Below, in pieces: positions 1 through 5,251 of a DNA stretch of 6,911 nucleotides; the first letter of the stretch is position 1; each line of letters begins with the position of its first letter. Under the pieces are notes generated by a model, which was not told where the DNA came from, did not search any database, and was given only the letters and a program-made list of their open reading frames with translations. A program made the translations under genes and the position numbers. Source of the DNA: Fimbriimonadaceae bacterium (GTDB lineage Bacteria > Armatimonadota > Fimbriimonadia > Fimbriimonadales > Fimbriimonadaceae); the NCBI GenBank assembly GCA_947447315.1, contig CANFJD010000153.1:1-6911 (forward strand). Reading direction: 5' to 3'.

Positions 1-162
1 GATCTCGGCGAACCCCACGCGGCCGAGTGCGTTGCCTTCGCCCAGGCCATCGTCGACGGAGCCCCCAGCCCCGTCCCCGCCGAGCAAAGCCTAGAAGTAG
101 CCAAAATCCTCAGCGGCCTCTACCGCTCCAGCGCCGAAAAACGAGAAATCCGACTGGATTAA
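1..162 (+). CDS. Gfo/Idh/MocA-type oxidoreductase, C-terminal end only
   Basis: This is the last 53 codons of a gene that starts left of the window; frame 1 is open to a TAA at 160-162. The tail contains a segment reading FAQAIVDGAPSPVPAEQSLE and then VAKILSGLYRSSAEKREIRLD. This matches the usual end of the Gfo/Idh/MocA family: F..AI..G..SPVP.E.gl....il.alY.Sa......v.L. Members are NAD(P)-dependent dehydrogenases acting on sugars, inositols and related compounds, and are cytoplasmic unless they carry a Tat signal. The nucleotide-binding N-terminus lies outside the window, so substrate and exact subfamily cannot be given. The stop overlaps that of the convergent nucleotidyltransferase gene by 4 bp (TTAA is read as TAA on both strands), so there is no room for a separate terminator. 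Confidence 0.75.
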   Translation, partial: DLGEPHAAECVAFAQAIVDGAPSPVPAEQSLEVAKILSGLYRSSAEKREIRLD

Positions 163-741
163 CCGAACTCGGCCGCAATCTGGTCGCGCTCCGCAATCAG
201 CCGATCAAACCGCTCGGGCTCCTCAATTAACTCGAGGAGCCCCGGCAAAACGCCTTCGACGATGCTCCAGTCAAGCTTGCCAAATTGCCGAATCAGTAAT
301 CCCCGAACATCAAACCAGTCGTGGGGACGACCAGCGAAAACTTTCATCACGAGCAGGTCCTCCGGACCAACAATTGGGAGGGTTAGACCGTCTCGAAATT
401 CAACCCGCTGGAGTCGACGGAAAGCGGCTTGTTCATACGGAAACGCCGCGAGGCCGATATCGACGCCTATCCCGGATTCCGATCTCGCTAAAACAACCCG
501 ATTGGTAAGCGCAAACTCAACCGCGTTTTCGTAACGAGGTTGAACGATTCGCATGAGCTCATCAACCATGTTTGCCTCGTCACCGAATTCAGTGATAACC
601 GATAGATCAACGACGTTAGTTACCCCGGGGTTCTGCCCAAGCCTGAATCGCGATTCCGCCTATGAACATGTGAGGTACGGAGCGCTGGGCTAGCGCCATG
701 TGAATGTTTAAGGCAACTTCAAAAATGTAGTCGAGATTCAA
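159..741 (-). pseudogene. nucleotidyltransferase-fold protein, broken by a one-base frameshift
   Basis: Two overlapping minus-strand frames together give one nucleotidyltransferase-like protein. The first runs from a likely TTG start (739-741) and contains FIGGIAIQAWAEPR. The frame is then lost in a CCCCGGGG run (623-630) and continues in another frame as VTNVVDLSVITEFGDE, on to the TAA at 159-161. Removing one base restores exactly 193 codons plus stop. The layout is typical of the AbiEii/MNT-like nucleotidyltransferase fold: the GG motif at about residues 28-29, the D-x-D region at 43-45, a third acidic residue at about 94 (GVDIGLA), and a PEDLLVMKVFAGRPHDWFDV segment at 126-145. The first Asp of the D-x-D is Val here (NVVDL where T.DVDL is usual), so even the repaired protein may lack transfer activity. 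It follows the 74-aa gene by 4 nt and was probably co-transcribed with it. An ATG at 567-569 would give a 136-aa C-terminal fragment without the GG motif. A sequencing error in the homopolymer-like run is the main alternative to true decay. Confidence 0.75.
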
Positions 742-745
742 CAGG

Positions 746-970
746 CTATTGTGCCGACTTTTTTAGGGCCGCGTAAAACTCAACGAGACCACTCGATTTC
801 CGTTGAACCGGGTGCGCGCCCGCAATCTGAAAAGCAGTTCGTAATCCTGCAACTCCCTGCTTAACCGACATGCTTTGAAGCTCCAAGTCTCGCAACCGTT
901 GAATCTTCCGATACCCTTCTTGTTGCCGTCGCCAAACATCAAGAAAATGCTCCTTCTCGGCTTCAGTCAC
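746..970 (-). CDS. Small helical protein paired with the nucleotidyltransferase gene
   Basis: This 74-aa protein of unknown function starts at GTG (968-970) and ends four nucleotides before the nucleotidyltransferase start. Residues 1-45 are highly charged and look helical (TEAEKEHFLDVWRRQQEGY, then RKIQRLRDLELQ). The C-terminal half has a segment reading LRTAFQIAGAHPVQRKSSGLVEF. Small proteins with this kind of R.SGLVE-like ending preceding nucleotidyltransferase genes are, from memory, a recurrent arrangement in diverse bacteria; I cannot verify this here. The pairing resembles two-gene toxin-antitoxin or abortive-infection-like sets, but nothing in the sequence proves that role. An AGAGG lies 13 nt upstream of the GTG, inside a small inverted repeat (CCAGA/TCTGG, 975-989), so the ribosome-binding site is weakly placed. 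Confidence 0.6.
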   Translation of the reverse strand: MTEAEKEHFLDVWRRQQEGYRKIQRLRDLELQSMSVKQGVAGLRTAFQIAGAHPVQRKSSGLVEFYAALKKSAQ

Positions 971-974
971 AGAA

Positions 975-989
975 CCAGATTACCTCTGG
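975..989 (-). promoter_or_regulatory. Short inverted repeat over the ribosome-binding site of the 74-aa gene
   Basis: CCAGA and TCTGG form 5-bp arms around a 5-nt spacer, ending 4 nt upstream of the GTG start of the small gene. The AGAGG that could bind 16S rRNA lies within it. It could be a site for self-regulation, as expected of a toxin-antitoxin-like pair, but arms this short can occur by chance. Confidence 0.25.
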
Positions 990-1058
990 TCTCGATTGCG
1001 GCTGCCGGTCACGACGAGCTATCTGGCCACGCCCGCACCTCGAATTGTTGTCTGTCCG

Positions 1059-1123
1059 AGCCATCCCCTTAGCCTCAACTCCTCCGCGTTAGGTAAGGCC
1101 GAAAACTTTCCGGCCCCCGGTCT
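1059..1123 (-). repeat. Detached palindromic repeat, copy A, in a gene-free stretch
   Basis: The gene-free stretch 971-1218 holds this segment. It matches the 3' ends of the two 229-aa genes downstream of it. Read on the minus strand, 1075-1122 would encode DRGPESFRPYLTRRS and a stop. It differs from the 2110 copy at four of 48 positions, three of them synonymous. The match to the 1219 copy continues past the stop, with gaps, to a shared AGCCATCC (1059-1066 and 1198-1205). It contains an imperfect 19-nt palindrome (1097-1115) with nine pairs around one base, one of them G-T. No start or longer open frame accompanies it. It is either a remnant of a third paralogue or a dispersed palindromic repeat. 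Confidence 0.65.
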
Positions 1124-1218
1124 TCTGGGATAGCCCATGCAATTTCGTCTGTCAATCCGGGTAGGCGGTGGGTGGGTTCTCCCGCCGTGGGCCGAATAGC
1201 CATCCTTTGACTCTCTTC

Positions 1219-1312
1219 TCAATTCCTCCGCGTGAGATACGGGCGAAAACTCTCCGGCGCCCGGTCTACCGAGAAATATCCGCCGAGAGGCACCCACTGC
1301 TTACCGATTTTC
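1219..1312 (-). repeat. Repeat copy B: 3' tract of paralogue 2
   Basis: This 94-bp tract at the 3' end of the gene differs from 2110-2203 at only about 7 positions, including a 46-bp exact match (1244-1289 with 2135-2180). The two proteins as a whole are only about half identical. The terminal 48 bp also match copy A. The tract includes a GGGCG/CGCCC inverted repeat (1241-1262). It encodes the last ~31 residues, ending DRAPESFRPYLTRRN. Confidence 0.75.
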
Positions 1313-1908
1313 ACTTGATTCGCTCCAATCGGAATAAAGATTTCCTCGTTTCCCCGGATCAACCTAAGCGTTGTATCCGGATTTGTCCGGATTGTCCAAC
1401 CTTGCGGCGAAGCGATTTGGCGCAGGTTAAAAGTCGGGGCTCCTTCCATACTCATCTCGCCAAAGACCAATCGGGCAATCCGTTCGGCGCGGGCAAGATC
1501 CTTCTTTCCCAGGTCATCATTTCGCACCGCTGAGTAGATCTGAATGGTAACCCGCGCCGTTTGAGAGCGAGCATACAAGCGGATCAGGTCACCTTCTCCG
1601 CCGCTCCGATCTATCTCAAGCCTGTAACACGAATGCGTTCCCAGCGGCAATCCTGATGGGGACCCTTTCGTGAATTCGCTTAATGGTACGGCCGTTTCCA
1701 TCGCGTCATACGAGTTCGGCTCAACCTGGCCATATTTGCTAACGGGAAAGAACTTAGCCGAAATAATGATTTGCCACCGACCATCACTGCCGTTCACCGT
1801 GGCTCGTCCATCCGGAATTCTTCCTGAACGGTCGTAACTCACACGAAGCCCGTCGGCTTGTAAAACCCGAGCAATGTACTCCTGAATTGTCTGATAGTCC
1901 TCATTCAT
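1219..1908 (-). CDS. Conserved 229-aa protein, paralogue 2 (stalk-like C-terminus)
   Basis: Function is not recognised. The start is set at ATG 1906-1908 (MNEDYQTIQEYI) rather than eight codons upstream. This start has GAGG 6 nt ahead and gives exactly 229 residues, matching the paralogue at 2110-2799 without gaps. About 113 of 229 positions are identical by hand count. Conservation is patchy: residues 21-60 differ almost entirely, whereas FTKGSPSGL (79-87), LYARS (111-115), the DLARAERIARLVFGEMS region (137-153) and residues 189-228 are strongly kept. The RGNEEIFIPIGANQVKIGKQ stretch (185-204), followed by WVPLGGYFSVD, resembles half of a copper-amine-oxidase N-terminal (stalk) repeat. It ends abruptly in a tail shared with the repeat at 1059-1123. 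There is no signal peptide, so it is probably cytoplasmic. It is separated by 201 bp from its paralogue and may have its own promoter. Confidence 0.8.
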   Translation of the reverse strand: MNEDYQTIQEYIARVLQADGLRVSYDRSGRIPDGRATVNGSDGRWQIIISAKFFPVSKYGQVEPNSYDAMETAVPLSEFTKGSPSGLPLGTHSCYRLEIDRSGGEGDLIRLYARSQTARVTIQIYSAVRNDDLGKKDLARAERIARLVFGEMSMEGAPTFNLRQIASPQGWTIRTNPDTTLRLIRGNEEIFIPIGANQVKIGKQWVPLGGYFSVDRAPESFRPYLTRRN

Positions 1909-1987
1909 AACAAGCCTCGCAACCAGCGACAACTATAGCAACGTCGAAACCGCCATACATTGATCCTGCGAACTTCAAATTGTTGGT

Positions 1988-2010
1988 CGGCAGGTATCGC
2001 TGATACGCCG
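1988..2010. promoter_or_regulatory. Hairpin in the 201-bp gap between the paralogues
   Basis: CGGC and GTATC pair with GATAC and GCCG around a GCT loop, with a two-base AG bulge, giving nine pairs. No run of T follows on either strand, so it is a poor intrinsic terminator. It lies in the presumed leader of the downstream 229-aa gene and could be structural or simply a chance palindrome. The rest of the gap (1909-2109) contains no open frame that I can support. Confidence 0.35.
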
Positions 2011-2082
2011 TTCCCTATGCCGACACCCGAGAGACCACAGGCAACTGCATTTGATGCTTTCCAACGGTTGGCATGCCTCACA

Positions 2083-2113
2083 ATTATAGAAGACTATTTA
2101 TAAACAGCTTCAA
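2083..2113 (-). promoter_or_regulatory. Candidate sigma70-type promoter for paralogue 2
   Basis: On the minus strand a perfect TATAAT (2083-2088) follows TTGAAG (2108-2113) with a 19-bp spacer. The -35 overlaps the stop codon of the upstream paralogue. The spacer is longer than the usual 17 bp. If used, it would give a leader of roughly 165 nt containing the hairpin at 1988-2010. Read-through from the upstream operon is the alternative. Confidence 0.4.
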
Positions 2114-2203
2114 CTCCTCCGCGTGAGGTAAGGTCGAAAACTCTCCGGCGCCCGGTCTACCGAGAAATATCCGCCGAGAGTCACCCAGTTCTTACCGATT
2201 TTC
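2110..2203 (-). repeat. Repeat copy C: 3' tract of paralogue 1
   Basis: This is the partner of 1219-1312, nearly identical over 94 bp with a 46-bp exact run (2135-2180). Its terminal 48 bp match copy A with four differences. It encodes the last 31 residues, ending DRAPESFRPYLTRRS. Confidence 0.75.
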
Positions 2204-2799
2204 GCCTTCTTTCCACCAATCGGAATCAAGATCTGCTGGTTTCCACGGGAGAGAAGAATCGTCCCATTTTGTTTCGTCAGACTTTGCCATCCTTGCGCCA
2301 AGGCGGCCTGCTTCAGGCTAAAAGTGGGTGCCCCCTTCTCACTCATTTCGCCAAAGACAAGTCGAGCGATCTTCTCTGCCCGCGCTAGGTCCCTTTGGTC
2401 CAGATCTTTGCCGTCCGTAGCCGGGCGTATCTGAACAATCACCCGTGCGCTAGTTGACCTTGCGTAGAGCGTGATGACATCCGAGAGACCTTCTCCCCGA
2501 TTCTTCGATAGGGAAAACCTTGAATGAGATCCTAACGATAAACCGGAAGGGGAGCCTTTCGTAAAGGTTCGGAAAGGGATCTGGGACTCCATTTGGTCGA
2601 AGAGGTCGGGATCGCGACGAGCGGGGCTGTCTTCAACGACGTACCATTCCGCCGAAACGGAGATTGTGATGTCCTTGTTACTCGCCCGGACCAACGCATC
2701 ATCAAGCCCAGGGCGGTTACGCTCTATAACGGAAGTAAATTCATCAGCTCGGAGTAAGCTCGCGATAAATTTTTGGAGTTCATTGTAATCTATATTCAT
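2110..2799 (-). CDS. Conserved 229-aa protein, paralogue 1 (stalk-like C-terminus)
   Basis: Function is not recognised. The ATG at 2797-2799 (MNIDYNELQKFI) is chosen because it forms an ATGA overlap with the TGA of the transglutaminase-like gene, and because it gives 229 residues aligning gap-free with the paralogue at 1219-1908. Upstream ATG and GTG codons would extend it into the preceding gene. Shared blocks are FTKGSPSGL (79-87), LYARS (111-115), DLARAEKIARLVFGEMS (137-153) and GAPTF (156-160). The final segment, with IPIGGKKAKIGKNW (192-205), looks like a partial stalk (copper amine oxidase N-terminal-type) domain. No signal peptide or membrane segment is visible. The ATGA overlap implies translational coupling to, and probably stoichiometry with, the upstream product. 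If the upstream protein is an enzyme acting outside the cell, this could be an inhibitor or chaperone; that is inference only. Confidence 0.82.
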   Translation of the reverse strand: MNIDYNELQKFIASLLRADEFTSVIERNRPGLDDALVRASNKDITISVSAEWYVVEDSPARRDPDLFDQMESQIPFRTFTKGSPSGLSLGSHSRFSLSKNRGEGLSDVITLYARSTSARVIVQIRPATDGKDLDQRDLARAEKIARLVFGEMSEKGAPTFSLKQAALAQGWQSLTKQNGTILLSRGNQQILIPIGGKKAKIGKNWVTLGGYFSVDRAPESFRPYLTRRS

Positions 2800-3530
2800 T
2801 TTATTACCGTACATGTTCGATTGACCAGTGTGAGCCACACAGGACTTAGCAGTGGATACGCCACCAATCCGACGCTAGGAAGATTGTAAAAATAGTCTGG
2901 CATTAGCCATCCGGCTACCGGGTTCTTGTGAATACTGCCATCAAGCTTATACAGGTAACTGGATGAAGCATCATATCGAGCGTATTCCATGCAAGTCATC
3001 GTATGGTGTGTAAAGTTAAGTGGAACATAGTAGGATGTTATGGTTGAATCTTGACCCGCACGACAAAGCCTGTTAGTAACGAAATCGATGTATCCAGTAC
3101 CATCTTGGTAGAAGTAATGCCCCATTGTCTCAGACGCTACTCCCTGACTAGCCATCGCTTGGCTGAGAACCGTCCCAAAGCCGTTACAGTCTAGAGATAC
3201 ATACTCAGATGAATTCATTGCCGAGACGAAGTCGTAGCACATAAACATAAACTGACCTGTGATCTGATTTTGCTTCAAGTAATCCCATGGTTGAGTAGGA
3301 TCATATTTGAGTCGATGTGCAGGGGATCGGTTGCTGTAATGCATTCCATACGTCATATTTGTCTTCACCATTCCAGAACCTGCAGAACCATATGCCCACC
3401 GACAGGTGTAGTCCAAAAAGTCAACCCAAGGGACTGCCAGAAGCCCGACTGGGCTACTGTCAATTCGGTACATCATTTCCCAGCTCTCATACCCCGTGCC
3501 GGTTCCATTATTTCCCGTGGCTCCCGTCAC
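2796..3530 (-). CDS. Putative transglutaminase-like (papain-fold) protein
   Basis: This 244-aa protein starts at GTG (3528-3530), 8 nt after the stop of the secreted-protein gene, and ends in an ATGA overlap with the next gene. A Cys-His-Asp set spaced as in transglutaminase-like enzymes is visible: Cys115 in SLDCNGFGTVLSQAMASQG, His175/176 in NFTHHTMTC, and Asp187 in RYDASSSYLYKLDG. Such folds act as cysteine proteases, amidases or transglutaminases. Here the match rests on motifs alone, so the activity is tentative. Residues 1-13 are Gly/Thr-rich (TGATGNNGTGTG), like an interdomain linker. There is no signal peptide, although six cysteines and many aromatics suggest an extracellular protein. 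This raises the possibility that it was, or is, fused to the upstream signal-bearing gene by a frameshift. No Shine-Dalgarno is seen before the GTG. In-frame ATGs at residues 19-20 are alternatives. Base composition is visibly more A/T-rich than in the flanking housekeeping genes. Confidence 0.65.
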   Translation of the reverse strand: MTGATGNNGTGTGYESWEMMYRIDSSPVGLLAVPWVDFLDYTCRWAYGSAGSGMVKTNMTYGMHYSNRSPAHRLKYDPTQPWDYLKQNQITGQFMFMCYDFVSAMNSSEYVSLDCNGFGTVLSQAMASQGVASETMGHYFYQDGTGYIDFVTNRLCRAGQDSTITSYYVPLNFTHHTMTCMEYARYDASSSYLYKLDGSIHKNPVAGWLMPDYFYNLPSVGLVAYPLLSPVWLTLVNRTCTVIK

Positions 3531-3546
3531 CGCTTCGGTCAGCGGT
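3529..3546 (-). promoter_or_regulatory. Hairpin across the stop/start junction of two genes
   Basis: ACCGCT pairs perfectly with AGCGGT around a 6-nt loop. On the minus strand the upstream gene's TGA (3539-3541) lies at the stem-loop boundary, and the downstream GTG (3528-3530) overlaps the other arm. In RNA it would hide the GTG until a ribosome finishing the upstream gene opens it, which fits translational coupling. Confidence 0.45.
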
Positions 3547-4075
3547 AGTTATATTTAACTTGGATTCGCCCGAGAGAAACGAAGTTCGGCAAGTTCGAAA
3601 GCTGAACGTTTACTGCACAGTACCCGTACTGAGATAGAGAAACAGACTGTGGGGTCGTGTTAATTCCAAGCGGAATATAGTCTAGACCCCCTGCTTGGTT
3701 TGGGACAGCAAGTCGGGCAGCCTGCGGGGTGAATGTGCCTGTCATATTCCGCAAACGTTCGCTATACAATTGTAGAGAAATGGATGCCGTCGTCGCAGTG
3801 CGGACGTAGGCGACGCCTGGCACATTGGGGCCGGGACGGCGAACTGACGAATTTCGTGCATCAAATTCAATAGCCGGATGAGCGCCATTACCGCTTATTG
3901 GGTTATTTGCAAGGTCAAGATAAAACCAATTGCTGTCTGTCGCTACCAGGTTTCCACTGTAATCTCTCACCACGAAATCAATGTCCGCAAATCTGCCGAG
4001 TCCTGTTCCGGGTGGCGTCTGCGCTTGAGGGCAGACAAAAGCTAATGCCGCGATTAATGCACCTACAATCCTCAT
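3539..4075 (-). CDS. Secreted protein of unknown function, first gene of the operon
   Basis: This 178-aa protein begins at ATG 4073-4075; an in-frame stop lies just upstream, so this is the only plausible start. Residues 1-19 (MRIVGALIAALAFVCPQAQ) form a Sec signal peptide with a short positive end, a hydrophobic core and a likely cut near CPQAQ|TPP. The Cys at 15 is not in a convincing lipobox. The mature part is rich in alternating hydrophobic and polar residues, as in a beta-sandwich, for example DIDFVVRDYSGNLVAT, TASISLQLYSERLRN and SLGRIQVKYNYR. No named family is recognised. It is followed after 8 nt by the transglutaminase-like gene, in the -1 frame relative to this gene. The two may form one two-domain exported enzyme split by a frameshift, or a co-secreted pair. 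AGG directly abuts the ATG, with no normal spacing, so initiation may be leaderless or weak. Confidence 0.75.
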   Translation of the reverse strand: MRIVGALIAALAFVCPQAQTPPGTGLGRFADIDFVVRDYSGNLVATDSNWFYLDLANNPISGNGAHPAIEFDARNSSVRRPGPNVPGVAYVRTATTASISLQLYSERLRNMTGTFTPQAARLAVPNQAGGLDYIPLGINTTPQSVSLSQYGYCAVNVQLSNLPNFVSLGRIQVKYNYR

Positions 4076-4081
4076 CCTTTT

Positions 4082-4111
4082 ACTTTACGACACGTTCTTA
4101 AGGAATGTGAA
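4082..4111 (-). promoter_or_regulatory. Candidate promoter for the leftward operon
   Basis: On the minus strand TTCACA (4106-4111) and TAAAGT (4082-4087) are 18 bp apart. Transcription would then begin only a few bases before, or at, the ATG at 4075, implying a very short or absent leader, consistent with the missing Shine-Dalgarno spacing. CGTTC/GAACG arms (4093-4097 and 4109-4113) flank part of the spacer. Both hexamers are only partial matches to consensus. Confidence 0.35.
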
Positions 4112-4201
4112 CGAAAAATTGAATAAAAATTCAGATAAATTTCTTCCCGACTCAGAACGTAACCCAGATTCAGGTGCCACCTGCTTTACCGTTTGAACAT
4201 C

Positions 4202-4225
4202 TATGCCATACAAATCTATGGCATA
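4202..4225. promoter_or_regulatory. Operator-like perfect inverted repeat upstream of the exported-protein gene
   Basis: TATGCCATA and TATGGCATA are perfect 9-bp arms separated by CAAATC. The repeat ends 7 bp before the ATG at 4233. The right arm runs into GCATAAT, whose CATAAT (4222-4227) would be a good -10 placed so that transcription starts at or next to the ATG. TTGAAC (4193-4198) is too far away (23 bp) for a standard -35. The geometry suits a dimeric repressor or activator controlling a leaderless or near-leaderless transcript. The regulator is not in the window. Confidence 0.6.
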
Positions 4226-4232
4226 ATCTGCC

Positions 4233-5192
4233 ATGCCGATCCTTGCTGCCGTTCTGTTGAGCTACGCTCTCACCGCCACTCCCGTCCAGACCAAAAAGAC
4301 GCCTCCTCCCGCCGTCAAACCGGTTGACCGCAATAAAGCCGTGATCGGACAGTACTATCCCCTCGGCCAAGCCGGATCGAAGCTGAACTTCAAGGTGACC
4401 GACGCCTGGTACTCCCTCCAGGAGCCCCGCAGCGACGCTTTCATCCTCGCCGATAACAACCAAAAACTCATCACCCTAAAGGTCGAGGTGCAAAACACGG
4501 ATAAGGTCGATGTCACTGTCTGGGCCGGCGTATTTCCGATCAAAGTGACCGGGGCCGATAACCAGAGCCAAGCCATTGACGCCGTCCTGACCGATACCAC
4601 CATCGGAAAGAACGCCAACCAAGCCCTGCGACCGCTCCAAAAGATCACCGCCCTCCTCACTGTGCCCGTGACCGCCGATGGCCCGGTCTACAAATTCTTT
4701 GTTGGCTACGCCAACGATAAGCCGCTCGTGTACGACTTCCGCGGCAAGGCCAAGGATAACCTCGGCGCCTGGTCCGGCGGCGACGGAATTGTAAAACCCG
4801 CCATCAATGCCGTCATCGGCACGCCGTTCACCTTCGATGAGTTCCAAATCACCCTCGACGAGGTCATCGCCCCCAAGCCCGAAGTGAAAGATGCCGATGG
4901 CAACACCGTAACTCCGCCCAAAGGTCTCACCTATCGCGCCCGCATCAAGAATATGGCCCTTGTGCCGAGAACGTTCTACTCCGGCGGATTCGCTTGGAGC
5001 CAAGAGGATGAAAACGGCCTAACCTCGCAAGACTTGTACGCGTTCTACGGAACAGGGACAACGGAAGTGGGGAACGTAATGGAGCCCGGCAAAGAGATCA
5101 AAGCCTCCCTCGTGTTCGGCTACCTAGCCCCCAAAATCACCGCCGCCAGCGGTACCGCCCACCTAAGAAAGTTCAACTTCCCGCTTCCGTAA
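4233..5192 (+). CDS. Exported protein with two beta-rich (DUF4352-like) domains
   Basis: This 319-aa protein starts at ATG 4233, the first start after an in-frame TAA at 4224. Residues 1-19 (MPILAAVLLSYALTATPVQ) are a hydrophobic, Ala-rich signal peptide lacking the usual basic N-terminus. A Lys/Pro-rich linker (21-30) follows. The first beta-rich domain covers about 38-170, with LNFKVTDAWYS and LITLKVEVQNTDK. A second covers about 197-319, with FTFDEFQITLDEV and LTYRARIKNMALVPRTFYSG. Each has a strand, a variable loop, then a long strand ending in 'xN', as in DUF4352/immunoglobulin-like domains; this is a fold-level resemblance rather than a confident family hit. Location is likely periplasmic or cell surface. 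It is transcribed divergently from the leftward operon, lacks a clear Shine-Dalgarno, and ends at a strong bidirectional terminator. Codon use is GC-rich like atpD. Confidence 0.78.
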   Translation: MPILAAVLLSYALTATPVQTKKTPPPAVKPVDRNKAVIGQYYPLGQAGSKLNFKVTDAWYSLQEPRSDAFILADNNQKLITLKVEVQNTDKVDVTVWAGVFPIKVTGADNQSQAIDAVLTDTTIGKNANQALRPLQKITALLTVPVTADGPVYKFFVGYANDKPLVYDFRGKAKDNLGAWSGGDGIVKPAINAVIGTPFTFDEFQITLDEVIAPKPEVKDADGNTVTPPKGLTYRARIKNMALVPRTFYSGGFAWSQEDENGLTSQDLYAFYGTGTTEVGNVMEPGKEIKASLVFGYLAPKITAASGTAHLRKFNFPLP

Positions 5193-5196
5193 AGCA

Positions 5197-5235
5197 AAAG
5201 AATCCCCCGACCGAAAATCGGTCGGGGGATTCTTT
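5197..5235. terminator. Bidirectional intrinsic terminator between convergent genes
   Basis: A perfect 17-bp stem with a 5-nt AAAAT loop has a GC-rich core (CCCCCGACCG) and an A/T-rich base. T-rich sequence follows on each strand: ATTCTTTATG rightward and ATTCTTTTGC leftward. It lies 4 bp after the exported-protein stop and 16 bp after the atpD stop, so it can serve both. Confidence 0.9.
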
Positions 5236-5251
5236 ATGTCTGTCCTGAACC

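Noticed and set aside
1164..1176. G-rich run GGCGGTGGGTGGG as a possible G-quadruplex
   Set aside because: Only two-tetrad at best and in a small gene-free stretch with no sign of conservation; too weak to list as a feature.
1019..1297. 92-codon open frame on the minus strand rich in Arg/Gly/Pro
   Set aside because: It runs across the two copies of the palindromic repeat in a non-genic frame and overlaps the end of the 229-aa gene; it has no ribosome-binding site and repeats GRPGAGEFS/RPGAGKFS only because the DNA repeats.
2800..2838. Upstream extension of paralogue 1 by 13 codons to GTG 2838 or to ATG 2814
   Set aside because: The extension would overlap the preceding gene and breaks the gap-free 229-aa alignment with the other paralogue, whereas ATG 2799 gives a standard ATGA overlap.
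4476..5003. 175-codon minus-strand frame within the exported-protein gene
   Set aside because: Antisense shadow of a gene with a signal peptide, beta-domain pattern and proper terminator; no start signal or family resemblance.
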